From Rhyacophila brunnea (lineage: Eukaryota > Arthropoda > Insecta > Trichoptera > Rhyacophilidae), in assembly GCA_022495005.1 (NCBI GenBank), contig JAGYXB010001571.1:248001-312000 (forward strand): a stretch of 64,000 nucleotides of DNA. The letters are read 5' to 3'. The position numbers and the translations under genes are program-made. Of the stretch, positions 1 to 12,270 are shown piece by piece; the first letter of the stretch is position 1; the number at the start of each line of letters is the position of its first letter. The notes under the pieces are model-generated. The model made no database searches. It worked only from the letters and a program-made list of their open reading frames with translations, and was not told the origin of the DNA.

Positions 1-760
1 TTTGTTTTTTTCTTGCGACGGCCTAAGTGACCTTAGGGCACGATGTTCGATTGGGCTCAATCAGTCTGATCGCACACCGGTCCGGGCCGGGCTATGTGAA
101 TGATAAATTCAATATCGCAATGATTCGATTAAAACAGACAGTTCACAGTATGAAAAAAAAAGATTAAATTATATTTATGATAACCAAAATAATGGTTTTG
201 TAACAATAAATGATTTATAATTTTGAACTTGACGCTGTAATCGTTAAAACATTGCTACTGCTATATTTTACTTAAACTTTGTTTTTAATTAAACTTTCAA
301 GTCGACAAAGAAATTTACTCGATAAGAAATAAATATAACATAATTTTGTCCAACTTTTATTTTTACTGAATGAGCTGCAAATTTACACTTTGTTGATGAC
401 ATCGTAATGAATGCAAAAAGTGTCAGGCGCTTCCAACTGAAATTTTGTGCTTCCATTCATTATTGAATCGTCGGACCGAACTTGGAGCTTTTCGAATTCA
501 TTTTAACGAAGCAATCTTATTTCGTATAATTTCAATCTCAATTGGATTGATGTTATGCTATAAATATTGAGGTGAATTTATTTTTCATTTATTCAATTTA
601 AGTAAAATTTATTGTAACTAAAAAAAACATAAATATGAAGGTATGCTGCTGACGTTTGGTTTCGGTTAATTGAAATGGTTGCTCGTCGAAATTAATCAGC
701 AATAATGAATCCGTGAAAGAAACATGATGTCAGGAATTTGTGTTGGAGATAGTGGCACAT
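1..760. other. unassigned AT-rich DNA
   Basis: No open reading frame, RNA gene or repeat boundary could be supported here. The sequence is AT-rich with short A and T runs. Confidence 0.5.
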
Positions 761-763
761 TTA

Positions 764-1082
764 GGCCCGTTTCAGACGGGACACCGGTGTCGCGCTCGTA
801 TTAATATAGAAGGCCTTTATATTATGTTTATGAACGCCCCAGAGCTAATGGGTCAACGCGTGTCCGGTACACTTTTCCGTCGGCCGCTACATTCTCAAGC
901 CGCCGATACACTTGTTTTTATTACCGCAGCCAGTTTTATGTTCTAATTTATAACGTCAAATTGTGTGTTGACTCATTAGCTCTGGGGCGTTCATAAACAT
1001 AATACAAAGGCCCGTTTATTCGAATACAAAGGCCTCCTATATTATATCGAGCGTGACACCGGTGTCGCGTCTGAAACGGGCC
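764..1082. mobile_element. palindromic MITE, GGCCCGTTTCAG family, copy 1
   Basis: The element starts GGCCCGTTTCAGACGGGACA and ends in the inverted form. It is flanked by TTA on both sides (761-763 and 1083-1085). The two arms are inverted copies of each other for over 100 bp and carry the palindrome ACACCGGTGT and the word GAACGCCCCAGAGCTAATG. A 3-bp TTA/TAA duplication and GGSC-type ends are typical of PIF/Harbinger non-autonomous elements; that assignment is an inference. The unique central part is in the opposite orientation to the copy at 16425. A 68-codon frame inside it is not a gene. Confidence 0.75.
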
Positions 1083-1085
1083 TTA

Positions 1086-3024
1086 CTGTCACTTCTTGTG
1101 TACCAGATTCTAAATGTGGTACCCTCTTAGATTTCGCCCACATTCACCCATACATGACGTATATCATTACAAAGATAAACTCCTTGAGGTAACAAACAAT
1201 TCCCGTGAAAACTTTGTTCAGATAATTACCCTCAAAATGAGAGTAATAATGTTTTACTTATAAACACCGTACCTGTAATTTATTTATTGAGTCCGAAACT
1301 ATTGTTAGGTGGTTTGAATCTGTGGTAAATATTTTTATTTATTTGAGTTAGTTAACCTTAGTTTTTGCAGTCCGCCGATTTAGTAAATCTGCGAACGGCA
1401 TTCGTTTTGACCGTGAACCAATTTTTTAATCAGGTTTTACCGATGCAAACTTGATCGTCTTTTTAAGACCGTATGTGGCCTAAAGAAACGTCTCGATCGG
1501 CCAAGAACCGGTTCGCAATCGGTTTCTAACATCACCTACCGTGCGTCGCGACATCTCATTAATTAATCATCATTTTTTATTATATCGCTTTTTCCTGCAT
1601 TATTTACGTAGAATACTGTTAAAAATCCGTTAAATGGGCATTCAAAAGACAACCATTCAACTGTCACTTCAATCATTCTAATATGGAACAAATGAACACC
1701 GTTTAAAATGTTGGTAGACTGTTTTTAAAACTCGAATAGGCTGTTTTGTTCGGTTAATTTATTTTGTTTTTATTCACCAAATGGTATCACGAATAATTGT
1801 AACTTTTAATTAATTTAAATGGCGATTGAATTTATATTAACAAAAATTAATGACCATACGATGAAATGAATACGTTGGTAATAAATTAGGCTAAATCCAC
1901 ATCTATCAAACACCGCAAGGTGTGCAGATATTGCCAAGACAAGAAAACAATTTACCGCTTACTATAATTAGACGATGATAAAGATGGCAACACTCACAGA
2001 ATCGGTAAAATGCATTCATAAAAAAATCCCTATCGTAGAAATGTTTTTTCACGGTCCGATCTGAGATAGATAGACTAATAATATATAGATAGGCAATTTC
2101 AATGTATACACGTGGTTCAAAATTGATTCTTTTGAACTAGGGTTGTAATCTTATTACACATGCTGTTATGTTGTGTATTTCTGAAAATAAAAAAAAAAAT
2201 AATATCCAAACCATTATGATTTAGTTTCAAAAGATCCAATTCAAATAAAATAGGGTCAATTTTGACCATTTGTATGTATTGAAATAAGTTTAGATAGTAT
2301 AGTATATTAGACTAGAAATGGCAGTCATCCGATCTCGTATCGAACCGTAGAATTCTCGAGAATCGAAACAAATCGAGAAATCACAAGCTCTACTTCTCAC
2401 GTTCTTAACGAAACTTGCGTTTTCCACGTACACACCCTTTGGCATGATATCGATTAATAGCTGCATAATATAATATAAATAATAAATCTCACCTCGATAT
2501 CGCCAAAAGGTAAATATTTTCTCCTCGATCACGTTTGTGTGTCGATGACTCCGCTGCAATGGTAACGCAAAGAATCGCATCTCATTTGTTTTTAAACTCG
2601 GTCAAGCCGCGTGATGTGCGAATGGGCTGGCCCTATTTTTTCATATCTTGATTGGTACTCAATAATTTTACTTTTTAATTCTGACTGTTGTTATTGGTGT
2701 ATCCATTTTGTTGATCTTCTTCACATAATTATATATTAAAAAAAAAATACTTTCGATTCGTAAATTTTAGCTTGTTCATCGTTAATCTAAGATCACACCA
2801 TAGCGTTGTCTTTAGTTACACTTTTGACTGACAGTGGCAAAGAGTACCTGTTGCAGGTCGGTAGGTGATGTTTAATCGAACTAACACTATTAAAACTAAG
2901 ACGGTCATACTTACGGGATTTGAAGTTGAATTGTGTTTCATCTTCAATATATAATTAACTGAACATAATAGTAAATGTATATTTTACTTTTAAAATATTT
3001 ACTTTACTTTACAATTTAATTTTA
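1086..3024. other. unassigned AT-rich DNA
   Basis: Nothing gene-like was recognised. A 96-codon minus-strand frame at 2290-2580 has no recognisable motif or splice context and is not called. Confidence 0.45.
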
Positions 3025-3092
3025 CCAGCCGCGGAATCGATCCTGCGAGCCTAGGATGGATACATTGGTGGCTGTTCTACCAACTCGATAAT
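3025..3092 (-). repeat. tRNA-like SINE head (degenerate)
   Basis: On the minus strand the sequence has a box A-like GAGTTGGTAGAACAGC and, about 45 bases later, a box B-like GGATCGATTCC. This spacing is that of an RNA polymerase III type 2 promoter. The arms do not pair cleanly enough for a functional tRNA, so a tRNA-derived SINE or tRNA pseudogene is more likely. Confidence 0.45.
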
Positions 3093-3175
3093 AGTAAACA
3101 CTATAAAAAGCATGCGATATTCAAACTAAACCAATAACATATTAGACAGGCCACACAGAAAGGTAAAACCAACTA

Positions 3176-3302
3176 CTGTCGAACAAGATCTTCATGTCAA
3201 CGTGTTAAAACTGTGAACTAATAATAATAAGCCCCTCCTACTTTTAACCGCACTTCGACTGCAACTACTTCCGGTTATTGCCTGGATCTTCTTGTCGGAC
3301 AG
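3176..3302. mobile_element. small TA-flanked MITE, copy 1
   Basis: The ends are inverted repeats beginning CTGTCGAACAAGATCTTC on the left and ending GATCTTCTTGTCGGACAG on the right, with TA on both sides. The interior contains ACTGTGAACTAA, which recurs in a similar element at 33893-34045. The TA duplication suggests mobilisation by a Tc1/mariner-type transposase (inference). Confidence 0.6.
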
Positions 3303-4986
3303 TAGCTCGCCCATAAAATTGTGAATATTATTTATCACGCCATCCATAGGCTTGTTTGCTTGTATGCGTGGATTTAACTGCAGTAATCATGAGATTTCTT
3401 TGATTCCGAGAGGTTACTACGTAATATAAATAAACAGACAAGTAACATTTTAAATTCTACTTGTTTAAAAATGCTCACAATTAAATTATTTAAACAATAA
3501 AGTCAACCTAAATAATAAATGTTAAATAATCATTTGCTATCGACTGGAATTACAATATATCATCACTGCTCTATAGTGTCCATAACAATATGGGAAGAAA
3601 ATAAAATGTTTCTTGCCAGCGTAAAAACATTTATTAATTTACTAATTGATTGAAAGATAATGCAATTTTACTACAACAATTGTATTGGTTTCGCTCTTTT
3701 TCATTGTATGTTAATCTACATATTATTATCATTAACTATCACAACTCACAAAACAACAACTACTTTACTCGTTCATTGATCATCTGTTGGTCAGTAGCAG
3801 AGCGAGGCGAAAATCGGCGAACTTTTGGCTCGTCAATGGATCGCCTGCATTACTTTATCATTAGATCGCAACAAATTAGAGTATGCCATTCGAGCCGCCG
3901 ATGCTTCGTCCAGCCGGAAACAATGATTAGGTGTAATTTACTTTTATTGTCTTTACGTAATCTTCGTTCCGGCCGTGTTTTGGTCAAATCGCACGATTCA
4001 GTTCCACTTAAATTGCCCATTTTATTCACTTATTGTCTTTTCTTTTTCAGCCATTTCCGGACACCATCCGCTTGCACTTCCTGCTTTACTTTGTATAATA
4101 TTAAAATGTTTAATATTGTTTCAAGAAATAGTTTTTCTCCGCTAATTTATCGCTTTTATTATGGCCGGTGACAACTTTCTTTGTCATAATAAAATTTCAA
4201 ATCCTCTTTTTATCAACTTAATTTTTGAAATATTGATATTTGACAGATATTTATTTATTCATGAACAGATAGGTGTATTAGTCAAAAAATTGTCGTACTG
4301 ATATTTTCCAAACGCTATAATTTCAGCCTCCAGGGAAATTACGTTTTCCGAACTTAAAACACCGCTGTCTATATGCAACAGGGTGTGTTGTTTTTTATTA
4401 CTCGAAACAAACGTGATACATAATTGCAATTGATAACGGTGCCGTACGTGAAATAAAGGTCGGCGGCACGCGAGCCGTTTCTGGCTGAACGCGGATAGAG
4501 TTTTCGCAAACAACTCGTCCGCGTAAATAGCAATCTGCCCATTCGACTCTTCGCTCACTTACGTGACCGAACGGAGTCGATAATCAATTGTATAAATACA
4601 ATATTATTATTAGTCTGTTTTTCCCGTGTGTTAACATTCAGATAATTGCTGTAAATCGAACGATGATTTTTTTTACGAAAATAGAAAAATAATAAATGTG
4701 ACGTACAGAGGTAGGTATTTAGTAATGTACTAATAATTTTTTTTAACATGTAGGTACCTATCCTACTTTTATCTGTAAATTTATATCGTTTAGTGAAGTG
4801 GCGTGCACTATTATTTAAATCAATTGCCATTAATCCAATGTTAAATATTCAATTTTAGTTAATGTGTCACTACTGTCAAGACTGGAGTGGGAGGGTATTT
4901 TATATAATAAATAACAATACAATAAAAATATATTACTACAAACCATTTAAATAAAAATGAAAAATTTCTAAACCTATTTTAAGAGA
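3303..4986. other. unassigned; locally GC-richer
   Basis: Two patches are less AT-rich than their surroundings (about 3790-3930 and 4430-4570). Frames of 173 codons (+, 3650-4171) and 99 codons (-, 4259-4558) overlap them, but neither shows a domain, signal peptide or repeat. The first is rich in low-complexity residues. Neither is called as a gene. Confidence 0.4.
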
Positions 4987-5326
4987 TCCCCGTTTCAGAC
5001 GGGACACCGGTGTCGCGCTCGTATATAATAAGGATGCCATTGTATTCGAATAAAGGGGCCTTTGTACTACGTTTATGAACGCCCAGAACTAATGAGTCAA
5101 CGCATAATTTCGCGATATAAATTAGAACATAAAACTGGCTGCGGTCATAAAAAACATGTGTATCGGCGGCTTGAGAATGTAGCGGCCGACGGAAAAGTGT
5201 TCCGGACACGCTTTGACTCATTAGATCGGGGCGTTCATAAACCTAATACAAAGGCCATGTTATTCGAATACAAAGGTATCCTTATTATATACGAGCGCGA
5301 CACCGGTGTCCCGTCTGAAACGGGCC
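4987..5326. mobile_element. palindromic MITE, GGCCCGTTTCAG family, copy 2
   Basis: Same palindromic arms, ACACCGGTGT core and GAACGCC/TAATGAGTCAACGC words as the copies at 764 and 16425. The left terminus is mutated (TCCCCG instead of GGCCCG) and no clear target duplication survives. The 117- and 80-codon frames running through it arise because the two arms are inverted copies of each other. They are not genes. Confidence 0.72.
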
Positions 5327-6599
5327 ATACTCTCAAGCTTTTACGGCCACCAAAAATAGGTGGGGAAAATATAGCGCACCACTGCTTTACTGTTTTTAGC
5401 ATATTTTTGTGTTAAATGTTTCGCAATGTAGCGAATACTAATTGACTATTCGCGGAGCACGAATGACAGAATATAAGGAAAACTCGTGGGGATTTTTCAA
5501 ATTCATTGGTTGTGTAGTATTAATCTCACAAACTATTTTTTTTTTACAATTTTCACCTCAAGATGAAGTAATAGCGTGGACCTGTACGGTGTGGAAGTAC
5601 TTACTATCATAAAAACAGACTTCAGCCACATTGGTTGTTAAATGATGGCTCCATGCGCTGTTCATGAATCACTTGGCAGAAAAGTGGTCAATGTACAAAG
5701 TGTACAAGGACGTCTCCAGATAGACTAGAGATAGTTAAATACAATTCCATTGCTTGAAGCTAAAAAAAATGTTGTAGATATATAATAATGTAGTATGTGG
5801 GCCCTTATGAGAGTTATTGAGACTCTGGGAAATATTTTTTATTCCTTGTCTTTGATCGGTTATGTGAGCTATGAGACGTTATAAAAAGGGGCGCGCGAAG
5901 GCGATCAAGTAAAAGCGCCCGACACGAAGCACTTTATCAAATGAAATTACTATTTACGCGCTTTTGTTTATTATTCTTTATTAAACAGTGTAAACTTCAG
6001 AACTGTTATTCTGGCTCTGCCTCGTTAAACAGTAATAACTTTACTTTGAATGTTGAACCAAGTGTCTAATACAATTCTAAAGTTCGAGACAAGCCGCCTG
6101 GAAAAGAAAGCTTTTGAATAATAATTTTCTTATATACTAACTGAAAGTTCGCTAGTTACACATTTTGTTTGGCTTCAAACTTTTCTTCTTTTAAGTATTT
6201 TCTCCTTTACGAATGTTGGCAATCATGTAAGCTATCTCCACCTCTGAAGAATTTCCCTTTTTCTGGAGTTATCATCCGAGGAGATAGGTATTTTCCACCA
6301 AGTATCACGTGTCAAAAACATTTTATGCGCTTTATTTTATATAAGTAAGTATCTTTAATACGGTGTTGTTTGTTACCTTGAGTGTTGTTTCGATTATTTT
6401 TTTACGCGCACATTTTTTATGATGTTAACTGTCCGAACTACTTGTAATATTATAAAATGGTTGCGGGTGTGGACATGGGTAGATTTTCAAACAAATATCT
6501 GTGCCAGTGCATTAGTGTACCGGCGAAACTTTCCTAACAATCGTATAAATAATTTTTAGGCAAAGTTTATAGAGATGTGTTTTTCTCTTGGTCGTTCCT
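5327..6599. other. unassigned AT-rich DNA
   Basis: No supported feature was seen. Confidence 0.45.
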
Positions 6600-6783
6600 T
6601 CATGGCTGAGGATCGTGACTACCTTTAAATTCAGTCATCTTCTGAGCGTCCAAGACTCTTCTCTCCACCCGTCTCCGTCTTCCTGCATCTTTCAGGGCAG
6701 AGTAAAGACTGTCCCCAATAAGCTCCCTCACTTGCCCGCTCCAGCGCTGTTGCTGTATTGGTCTGCACTAGGTTTATCTCCTT
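6600..6783 (-). pseudogene. LINE ORF2 C-terminal relic
   Basis: On the minus strand a frame ends with residues RVLDAQKMTEFKGSHDPQP and a stop at 6600-6602. A preceding WRE triplet lies in another frame, so one frameshift separates them. The W-R plus terminal HDPQP layout resembles the extreme C-terminus of insect non-LTR retrotransposon ORF2. The fragment is short and broken, so clade assignment is not attempted. Confidence 0.42.
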
Positions 6784-7484
6784 AAAATTATATTACACGT
6801 AACTGAACTCCGGTATAAATGTTCATTTCATCGCCACCTACTATAATATAAACAATATTTTTGACGTAAAACTACGTCTTTGTATTTGATAAGGTAAAAC
6901 ACTAATTGTTTGGTAATGATGTTTAAAAAAGTGTTATATTAAAATCGCTTATAACTAAAAATACGTATACACGAGACGGGTGGGGGAAAAAGGTTTCCAT
7001 AACTGCGTTCTGGTAGCCATTTTATGCGCATATAATATATAAATCCGGACGTTTACTTTGTAAATTTAAATTATTCATTCACAATACAAATAAAAAAAAA
7101 CATTTATTTTGATAATTTTGTCTGACAAACGTAGTTGTTCGTTAACTTTTCGGTTCACTTCTCGGGTTAACCATAAAAAACTATGTTGACATAGAGAATT
7201 CACAAATACAAAATTCAAATAATCGAACCAAGGGTTATTTTAACATATTCGCCACAAATAATGTATTGTACTATTGACATTTGATTGTACCTATACTTAC
7301 TGTTCAACTTTGACCTTTACCACATCGATGCTATGCATTAACGACGTCTTCAATTTACATTTTCCTTGAAATAATACTATTTTGATTAATCCAAATGGTT
7401 TTCAGGAATAATTACGATTTTCCGTTGTAGTGGTAGTAGATTTTCTCACGCTTTGTAGCTTAATAGAATAAGAATGAATCTAAA
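6784..7484. other. unassigned AT-rich DNA
   Basis: Nothing was recognised between the LINE relic and the CAACGTTTT-family repeat. Confidence 0.45.
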
Positions 7485-7906
7485 AATAATTACAAGATAA
7501 AAAGAACTTTTTAAATACAACGTTTTTAAATTGTCTGTTGAATCATTTAAACTTGTCCTTTACTAGCTTAAACGATCAAAAAAAATGTACTTGATAGAAA
7601 TAATACTGAAATGACATATTGATTTCCATAGTAACGCACGTATATATTAGTAATTTAGTTGCTAGGACCCCAGACCCCTAGCAACCAATAATGGTGTCGA
7701 TATAAGTTTTCATACAAAACAAAATTAACTGAAAATGAATTCAATTTTACTTCAAAATGGCTAAAAGTGTTAAAAAAAATGCATTGGCATCGTGTTCTGA
7801 TATATTATAAAAGTTCCAAATGTCTAGCTAGTCAGGAAGTTAGTTAAAAATCGATTGCAAGATTTGTACCGGACAAACAAAAATACGAGCTAAGTAAAAC
7901 GTTGTA
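7485..7906 (-). repeat. CAACGTTTT dispersed repeat, copy A
   Basis: One of five copies in the window (others at 10591, 19027, 35625 and 39083). Inverted CAACGTTTT ends lie next to TA. A central hairpin is built on GTTGCTAGG/CCTAGCAAC. A tract AAAGATAAAACTT-like (here ACAAGATAAAAAGAACTTTT) is conserved outside the CAACG end. Other shared words are GCATTGGCATCGTGTTCTGA and AAAATCGATTGCAAGATTTG. No protein is encoded. It behaves as a non-autonomous element of unknown type. Confidence 0.7.
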
Positions 7907-8624
7907 ATGTAATAACATCGATCAATGCTTTTATTATAAAATAGAGTATTTATACATTGCATGAGTAGATAGTATACAAAATTGATTCAGGAACACATTT
8001 AACAGGCAGTGAAATGGAATAAATTCCGTAACTAAAATAATATAAATTATTATTTATGGATGATTTTTTAATACATTTGAACCCTTTTCGGATATATTTG
8101 ATAACTTTTGTATTCACTCATTGTTTCGACGTCGAAATGCTTTTAGATTTATTTAGTTCATAAATATTTAGACTCATCAAAATAAGCTTTTTATTGTTTC
8201 CATTAAAACCAACCCTCGCTCAAAAGAGTTAATAAATAGTCTGGAAAACAGATATTAATATTGCAGGAATATCTACTAGGAATCAGAACAAACATGCAAA
8301 ATAATTTTGTATTGTATATTTTATTAAAACAGTGTGGTTTTGTTATAGTACATAACATAATATATACAAGTTTATACGTTGCATTTTTGAGAAGTTATTC
8401 ATTAAGAAAGATACGCAGTTGTATGTTGTAATGTTGCATTTGAGTATGTATTTGGTACATTTATAACACACGTTTATGACGGAGTCTAGTGAGTATTCTG
8501 TTATTATTATGTTTCTTCGTTTTTATTTGTGGCGATATTTTGTCTAGTGTTTATGTGTTATTTAGTATTTTTGGAGGCCAAATTAGTAATTGTGTTATCT
8601 CCACAGAGTTCCGAGAGTCCATCG
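7907..8624. other. unassigned AT-rich DNA
   Basis: Nothing was recognised. Confidence 0.45.
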
Positions 8625-8735
8625 CTACTTTTCTAGTATTCGGCAGTCGTTAATGACATGCAGGACTGCTAGAGAGTTTGTGCCGTCACATGGACAGCAG
8701 TCATCGTCCCACAAATTGAATCTGTTTAGACAAGT
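8625..8735 (-). pseudogene. LINE ORF2 terminal Cys-His motif relic
   Basis: The minus-strand frame reads WDDDCCPCDGTNSLAVLHV followed by INDCRILEK and a stop at 8625-8627. The spacing C-x-C-x-G ... H-x3-D-C matches the zinc-binding motif found at the C-terminus of many insect non-LTR retrotransposon ORF2 proteins (CxCG..QT..HIL..C). The open frame upstream is short. It is a fossil fragment with no host function inferred. Confidence 0.42.
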
Positions 8736-10590
8736 TTAATTGGAGACTGCTGGAGACAGGGGAATATAAAAGGAACAATGAAGATTCCAATGCTTGATTA
8801 GGTTTAATTACACTGTATAAAATTCATTTTTAGAATTGGATTTGTCCCTGTAAATTCATCTGCCGTACTCTTTTTATCGGACGCGAAACCTAATCATAAA
8901 AATATATACAAATTTTGTTCTGTCTCCTATAAATTCAACAGTCATTAATTAAGTTTTAAAAACAAATCAATCACCGTTTCACAGTTAAGTTGTCTTGACT
9001 AGTTGATTTTCCAATATTAACTGATAAATTTGACGTAACACATCATTATCATATTAAAAAAGTGCTTTCTCCCAAACCTAAATGCACACCTTAAAGGTAA
9101 CATAACCACGCCCCAGGTTTATTTTCACCTGCGATAATATGGCCATACGGCGCTCGGCATTATTGGGTGAGATTATTTACCTGTTGGCGTGAGAAGATGG
9201 CTTCACAGGTCAATGCCGCTGCCCTCGACCGAACCTTTTTGCTCTCGACATTACGATATCACTTTTAACTGCTTTTAACTCTTCCAATGTCCAATACTTT
9301 TCACCCGTATTTTATAGGCGCCGGAGACGACAGTGTTCGCTGGACCTAGCATATTACCCATTATTATTTACTTCACGGAAAATACGGTGAAATGTAGAAG
9401 TCACCTGACGAGCGTTTGATAAATTGCTAGCCATTTGCTAAAACGAGTCCACGTATCTTCTGTTAATACGCAACATGGTTAATTAATATAGTCAATCAAT
9501 AGGTAGGTACTCTTACATTGTTTCAAGAACATTTTTGAACCACCAATTAGACTGTTTTAGATAATATAATATTTTACCAGCGCACTGCTCCTCTATAAAT
9601 CAGTCATATGCGATCTACTAAAAATGCAATAGTTCTTATTTCTACCTGTGTAAGAACAAACACTATTTAAAAACAGATAAAATGACACATTACAGTGAAA
9701 CTCATTTACATGCGATGCTTTAAAAAAGAATTGCCTGCATCAAGCCTCATGGGTCAAATTTAATACACAACTATTCATACAGCTGATAATGTAAGAGGTA
9801 TCGATTTATATTCTTAGTCCCTTTTGCGGTAATAACCACTTATACTCAACCATTTATTCTACTTGAAAGAGATTATCTTCCTTATAATGTTAGATTTGTG
9901 GGTATTTTTTCCCACAATCTTTTTATAATGTAAATACAATCAAATTATTTGACAATATATTTTTAGCTATTTACCTATTATATAATTTCCAATTGCGTAA
10001 ACATTACAGTAAGTACTTGCAATTTTTCCCTAAATGAAATGCCCTCTAGGTAGACGTAGACCTAGCCTAAAGGTACCTCAACCTCATTTTCACCAGGAGC
10101 ACATTTACAGTCAAAAACGTAATGGCGAAAACATTTTATTCAGATGAAACTTACGTAACTTCGACAGAGAACTACTTGATAATATATATTATATATTTGA
10201 TAAGTAACTATTAGCCCTATTTTTTTTAAACAATTCCCAGTCGACAAACATTATTAAATATAATTAAGCAGACAATTTCATATATTAGATAATTATGTTT
10301 TTATTTATTAATAAAAATATCTGAACATAATGGCATACGAAAAAATAAGTGTGTAACAAAATAATACCATTTAATCAGTAGAATCTTCGTCAAATTTTTC
10401 ATAGTTAGTTAATGTAGGTACCTTTGTAGATATTCTTCTTTTTAAACAGTCATTTTATTGTTTTGAAAGTAATGATTCACATAAACATAAACAAGTTAAG
10501 TGAAAGTTTAATTTTAAGGGAGGGACAGTTTTTTTCGATCCAACGGGTTACTTGTTCAACTAACACAAAAATTCAATTGCAATTATTTTT
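8736..10590. other. unassigned AT-rich DNA
   Basis: No repeat boundary or gene-like frame was recognised across this stretch. Confidence 0.45.
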
Positions 10591-11022
10591 ACAACGTTTT
10601 TCTTATGTCGTATTCTCATTTGTCCGGTGGTTGTTTGTCCGGTACAAATCTTGCAATCGATTTTTAACTAACTTCCCGACTAACTAGTATCAGAACACGA
10701 TGCCAATGCATTTTTAAATACTTTTAGCCATCTTTAAGTAGAATTGAATTCATTTTTAGTTAATCCTGTTTTGTATGAAAAGTTATTTCGATACCATTAT
10801 TGTTTGCTAGGGGGTCCTAGCAACTAAATTATTGATAATATATGCGTGCGTTACTATGGAAATCAATATGGAATGACATTTCATTATTCAGTATTTCTTT
10901 TTATTAGTAGGTACAATTTTTTTTGGTCGTTTAAGCTAGTCAAGTCAAGTATAGGTATATATGATTCAACAGAAAATTTAAAAACGTTGTATATAAAAAG
11001 TTCTTTTTATCTTGTAATTATT
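10591..11022 (+). repeat. CAACGTTTT dispersed repeat, copy B
   Basis: Opposite orientation to copy A. It begins ACAACGTTTTTCTTATG, contains TTGCTAGGGGGTCCTAGCAA, and ends AAAACGTTGT followed by the conserved TTCTTTTTATCTTGTAATTA tract. A 74-codon frame overlapping its left edge and a 61-codon frame inside it are incidental. Confidence 0.7.
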
Positions 11023-12024
11023 ATTTATTAATTTTAAATATTATGACAATTACATTTTGTTTAAATATATAAAATTGCAGAAATGAGTCCGTCGGCGCAC
11101 GGAAAAGTGCTCACGGGGACAGGGTTGGAAATCCCTGGAATAACCCATTCCTACAAATCTGAATTTGGTAAATGTTCACGAAAGTAATAGAGCTTTATCT
11201 GTTCATAACGGCGATGTCTGCTTACAAATGTTACTACTATCTACCTCAAAACAATGTTACTACACACCTTCTGTTATTGGTTGTTATTATTGTCTGAACA
11301 ATAAAATTGATAACATCTACATTTTATACTGTCGTAATTCATATATAAATAATATAGTATCTCTTTATATTCATTTTTGTATTTATTTCGAACGTGAAAT
11401 ACAATAAACGTATCGTTTGATATGTTGACAGCACGCGAATGAATGCATGAATCGTGCAAAGATGACCCTTGATGAAGGGGTTAATGCTTTAATCCATAGG
11501 TGGTTGGGAAGTGAATGTGAATACTTATTCTGAAAGTGAAATTTCTCTCGCTAAGAATGGCAATGAAAGGGTCATCATCGTAAAGCTGTCCATGCTTTAT
11601 TTATATGTTGCCGTAAGCTCTATTATTATGTGTTTTTATTTTACGCTGTTTACTATAACCCCCTAACTACCAAAATTATTTTATAATTGAAGTGTGTTGG
11701 AGAAAACCTTCTATGAAGATGGAGCCATAATATATGAAAGTGGTGCTGAAAATAATGTTTCTAAATTCTAATTGGTTTAGGTTTTGTAGTATTTATCCAT
11801 TTGAATCTTTTTATCTACCTGAGTATCGGATTTATCGATTAGTCTGTATGCCTGGTGGCCCATGGGGTTTTCAACATACTATTCCACATCTCAACAGCGT
11901 CGAACTGCTGATGATCCATTTTCTCTGTATATAGGTTGCCGAAAAGTGTCCAGTTCCATAACGTGGCATGGAAAGGTGCATGCTGGTCACAAAGTCTACA
12001 AAGAAACCAATGGATAAGGAGACA
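11023..12024. other. unassigned DNA
   Basis: Several short frames (60-80 codons) on both strands overlap each other. None shows a motif. Confidence 0.4.
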
Positions 12025-12270
12025 GACACGTACGAGATGTTATAGAGGTCGCCAAGCAGATGACATAGTAATGGGCTGGACATGGAAAAATACAGTCATA
12101 CAGTGGTATCCAAGGGACACTAAATGACTACAGAATCGCCCTAAAACCCGATGGATAGACGAACTCATAAATTTCGATGGATGTACCTACGTGGCAGTGA
12201 ATAATTGGAGACTTCATTCGACAGTGGTTGGGTGGCCTTCATTCGACAGTGGATTCACCCCGGCTGATGA
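12025..12270 (+). pseudogene. LINE ORF2 C-terminal relic
   Basis: Broken plus-strand coding traces occur in the order expected for a non-LTR retrotransposon ORF2 tail. RDVIEVAKQMT is followed by two stops and WAGHG. Then RPKTRWIDEL starts at 12137, then VNNWRLHS, then AFIRQWIHPG followed by stops near 12267. The WAGH ... RPKTRW ... W order is a known family signature. At least one frameshift and two stops are visible. The word TTCATTCGACAGTGG is directly repeated within the tail. Confidence 0.6.

Noticed and set aside
3650..4171. Longest open frame (173 codons, +)
   Set aside because: No domain, poor initiation context, low-complexity composition, and no splice or repeat support.
4259..4558. 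99-codon minus-strand frame next to a consensus GTAAGT donor at 4562-4557
   Set aside because: The donor alone is not evidence of a gene; no acceptor or coding similarity was seen, and the frame would lie on the intron side.
5062..5415. 117-codon plus-strand frame
   Set aside because: It lies almost wholly within palindromic MITE copy 2.
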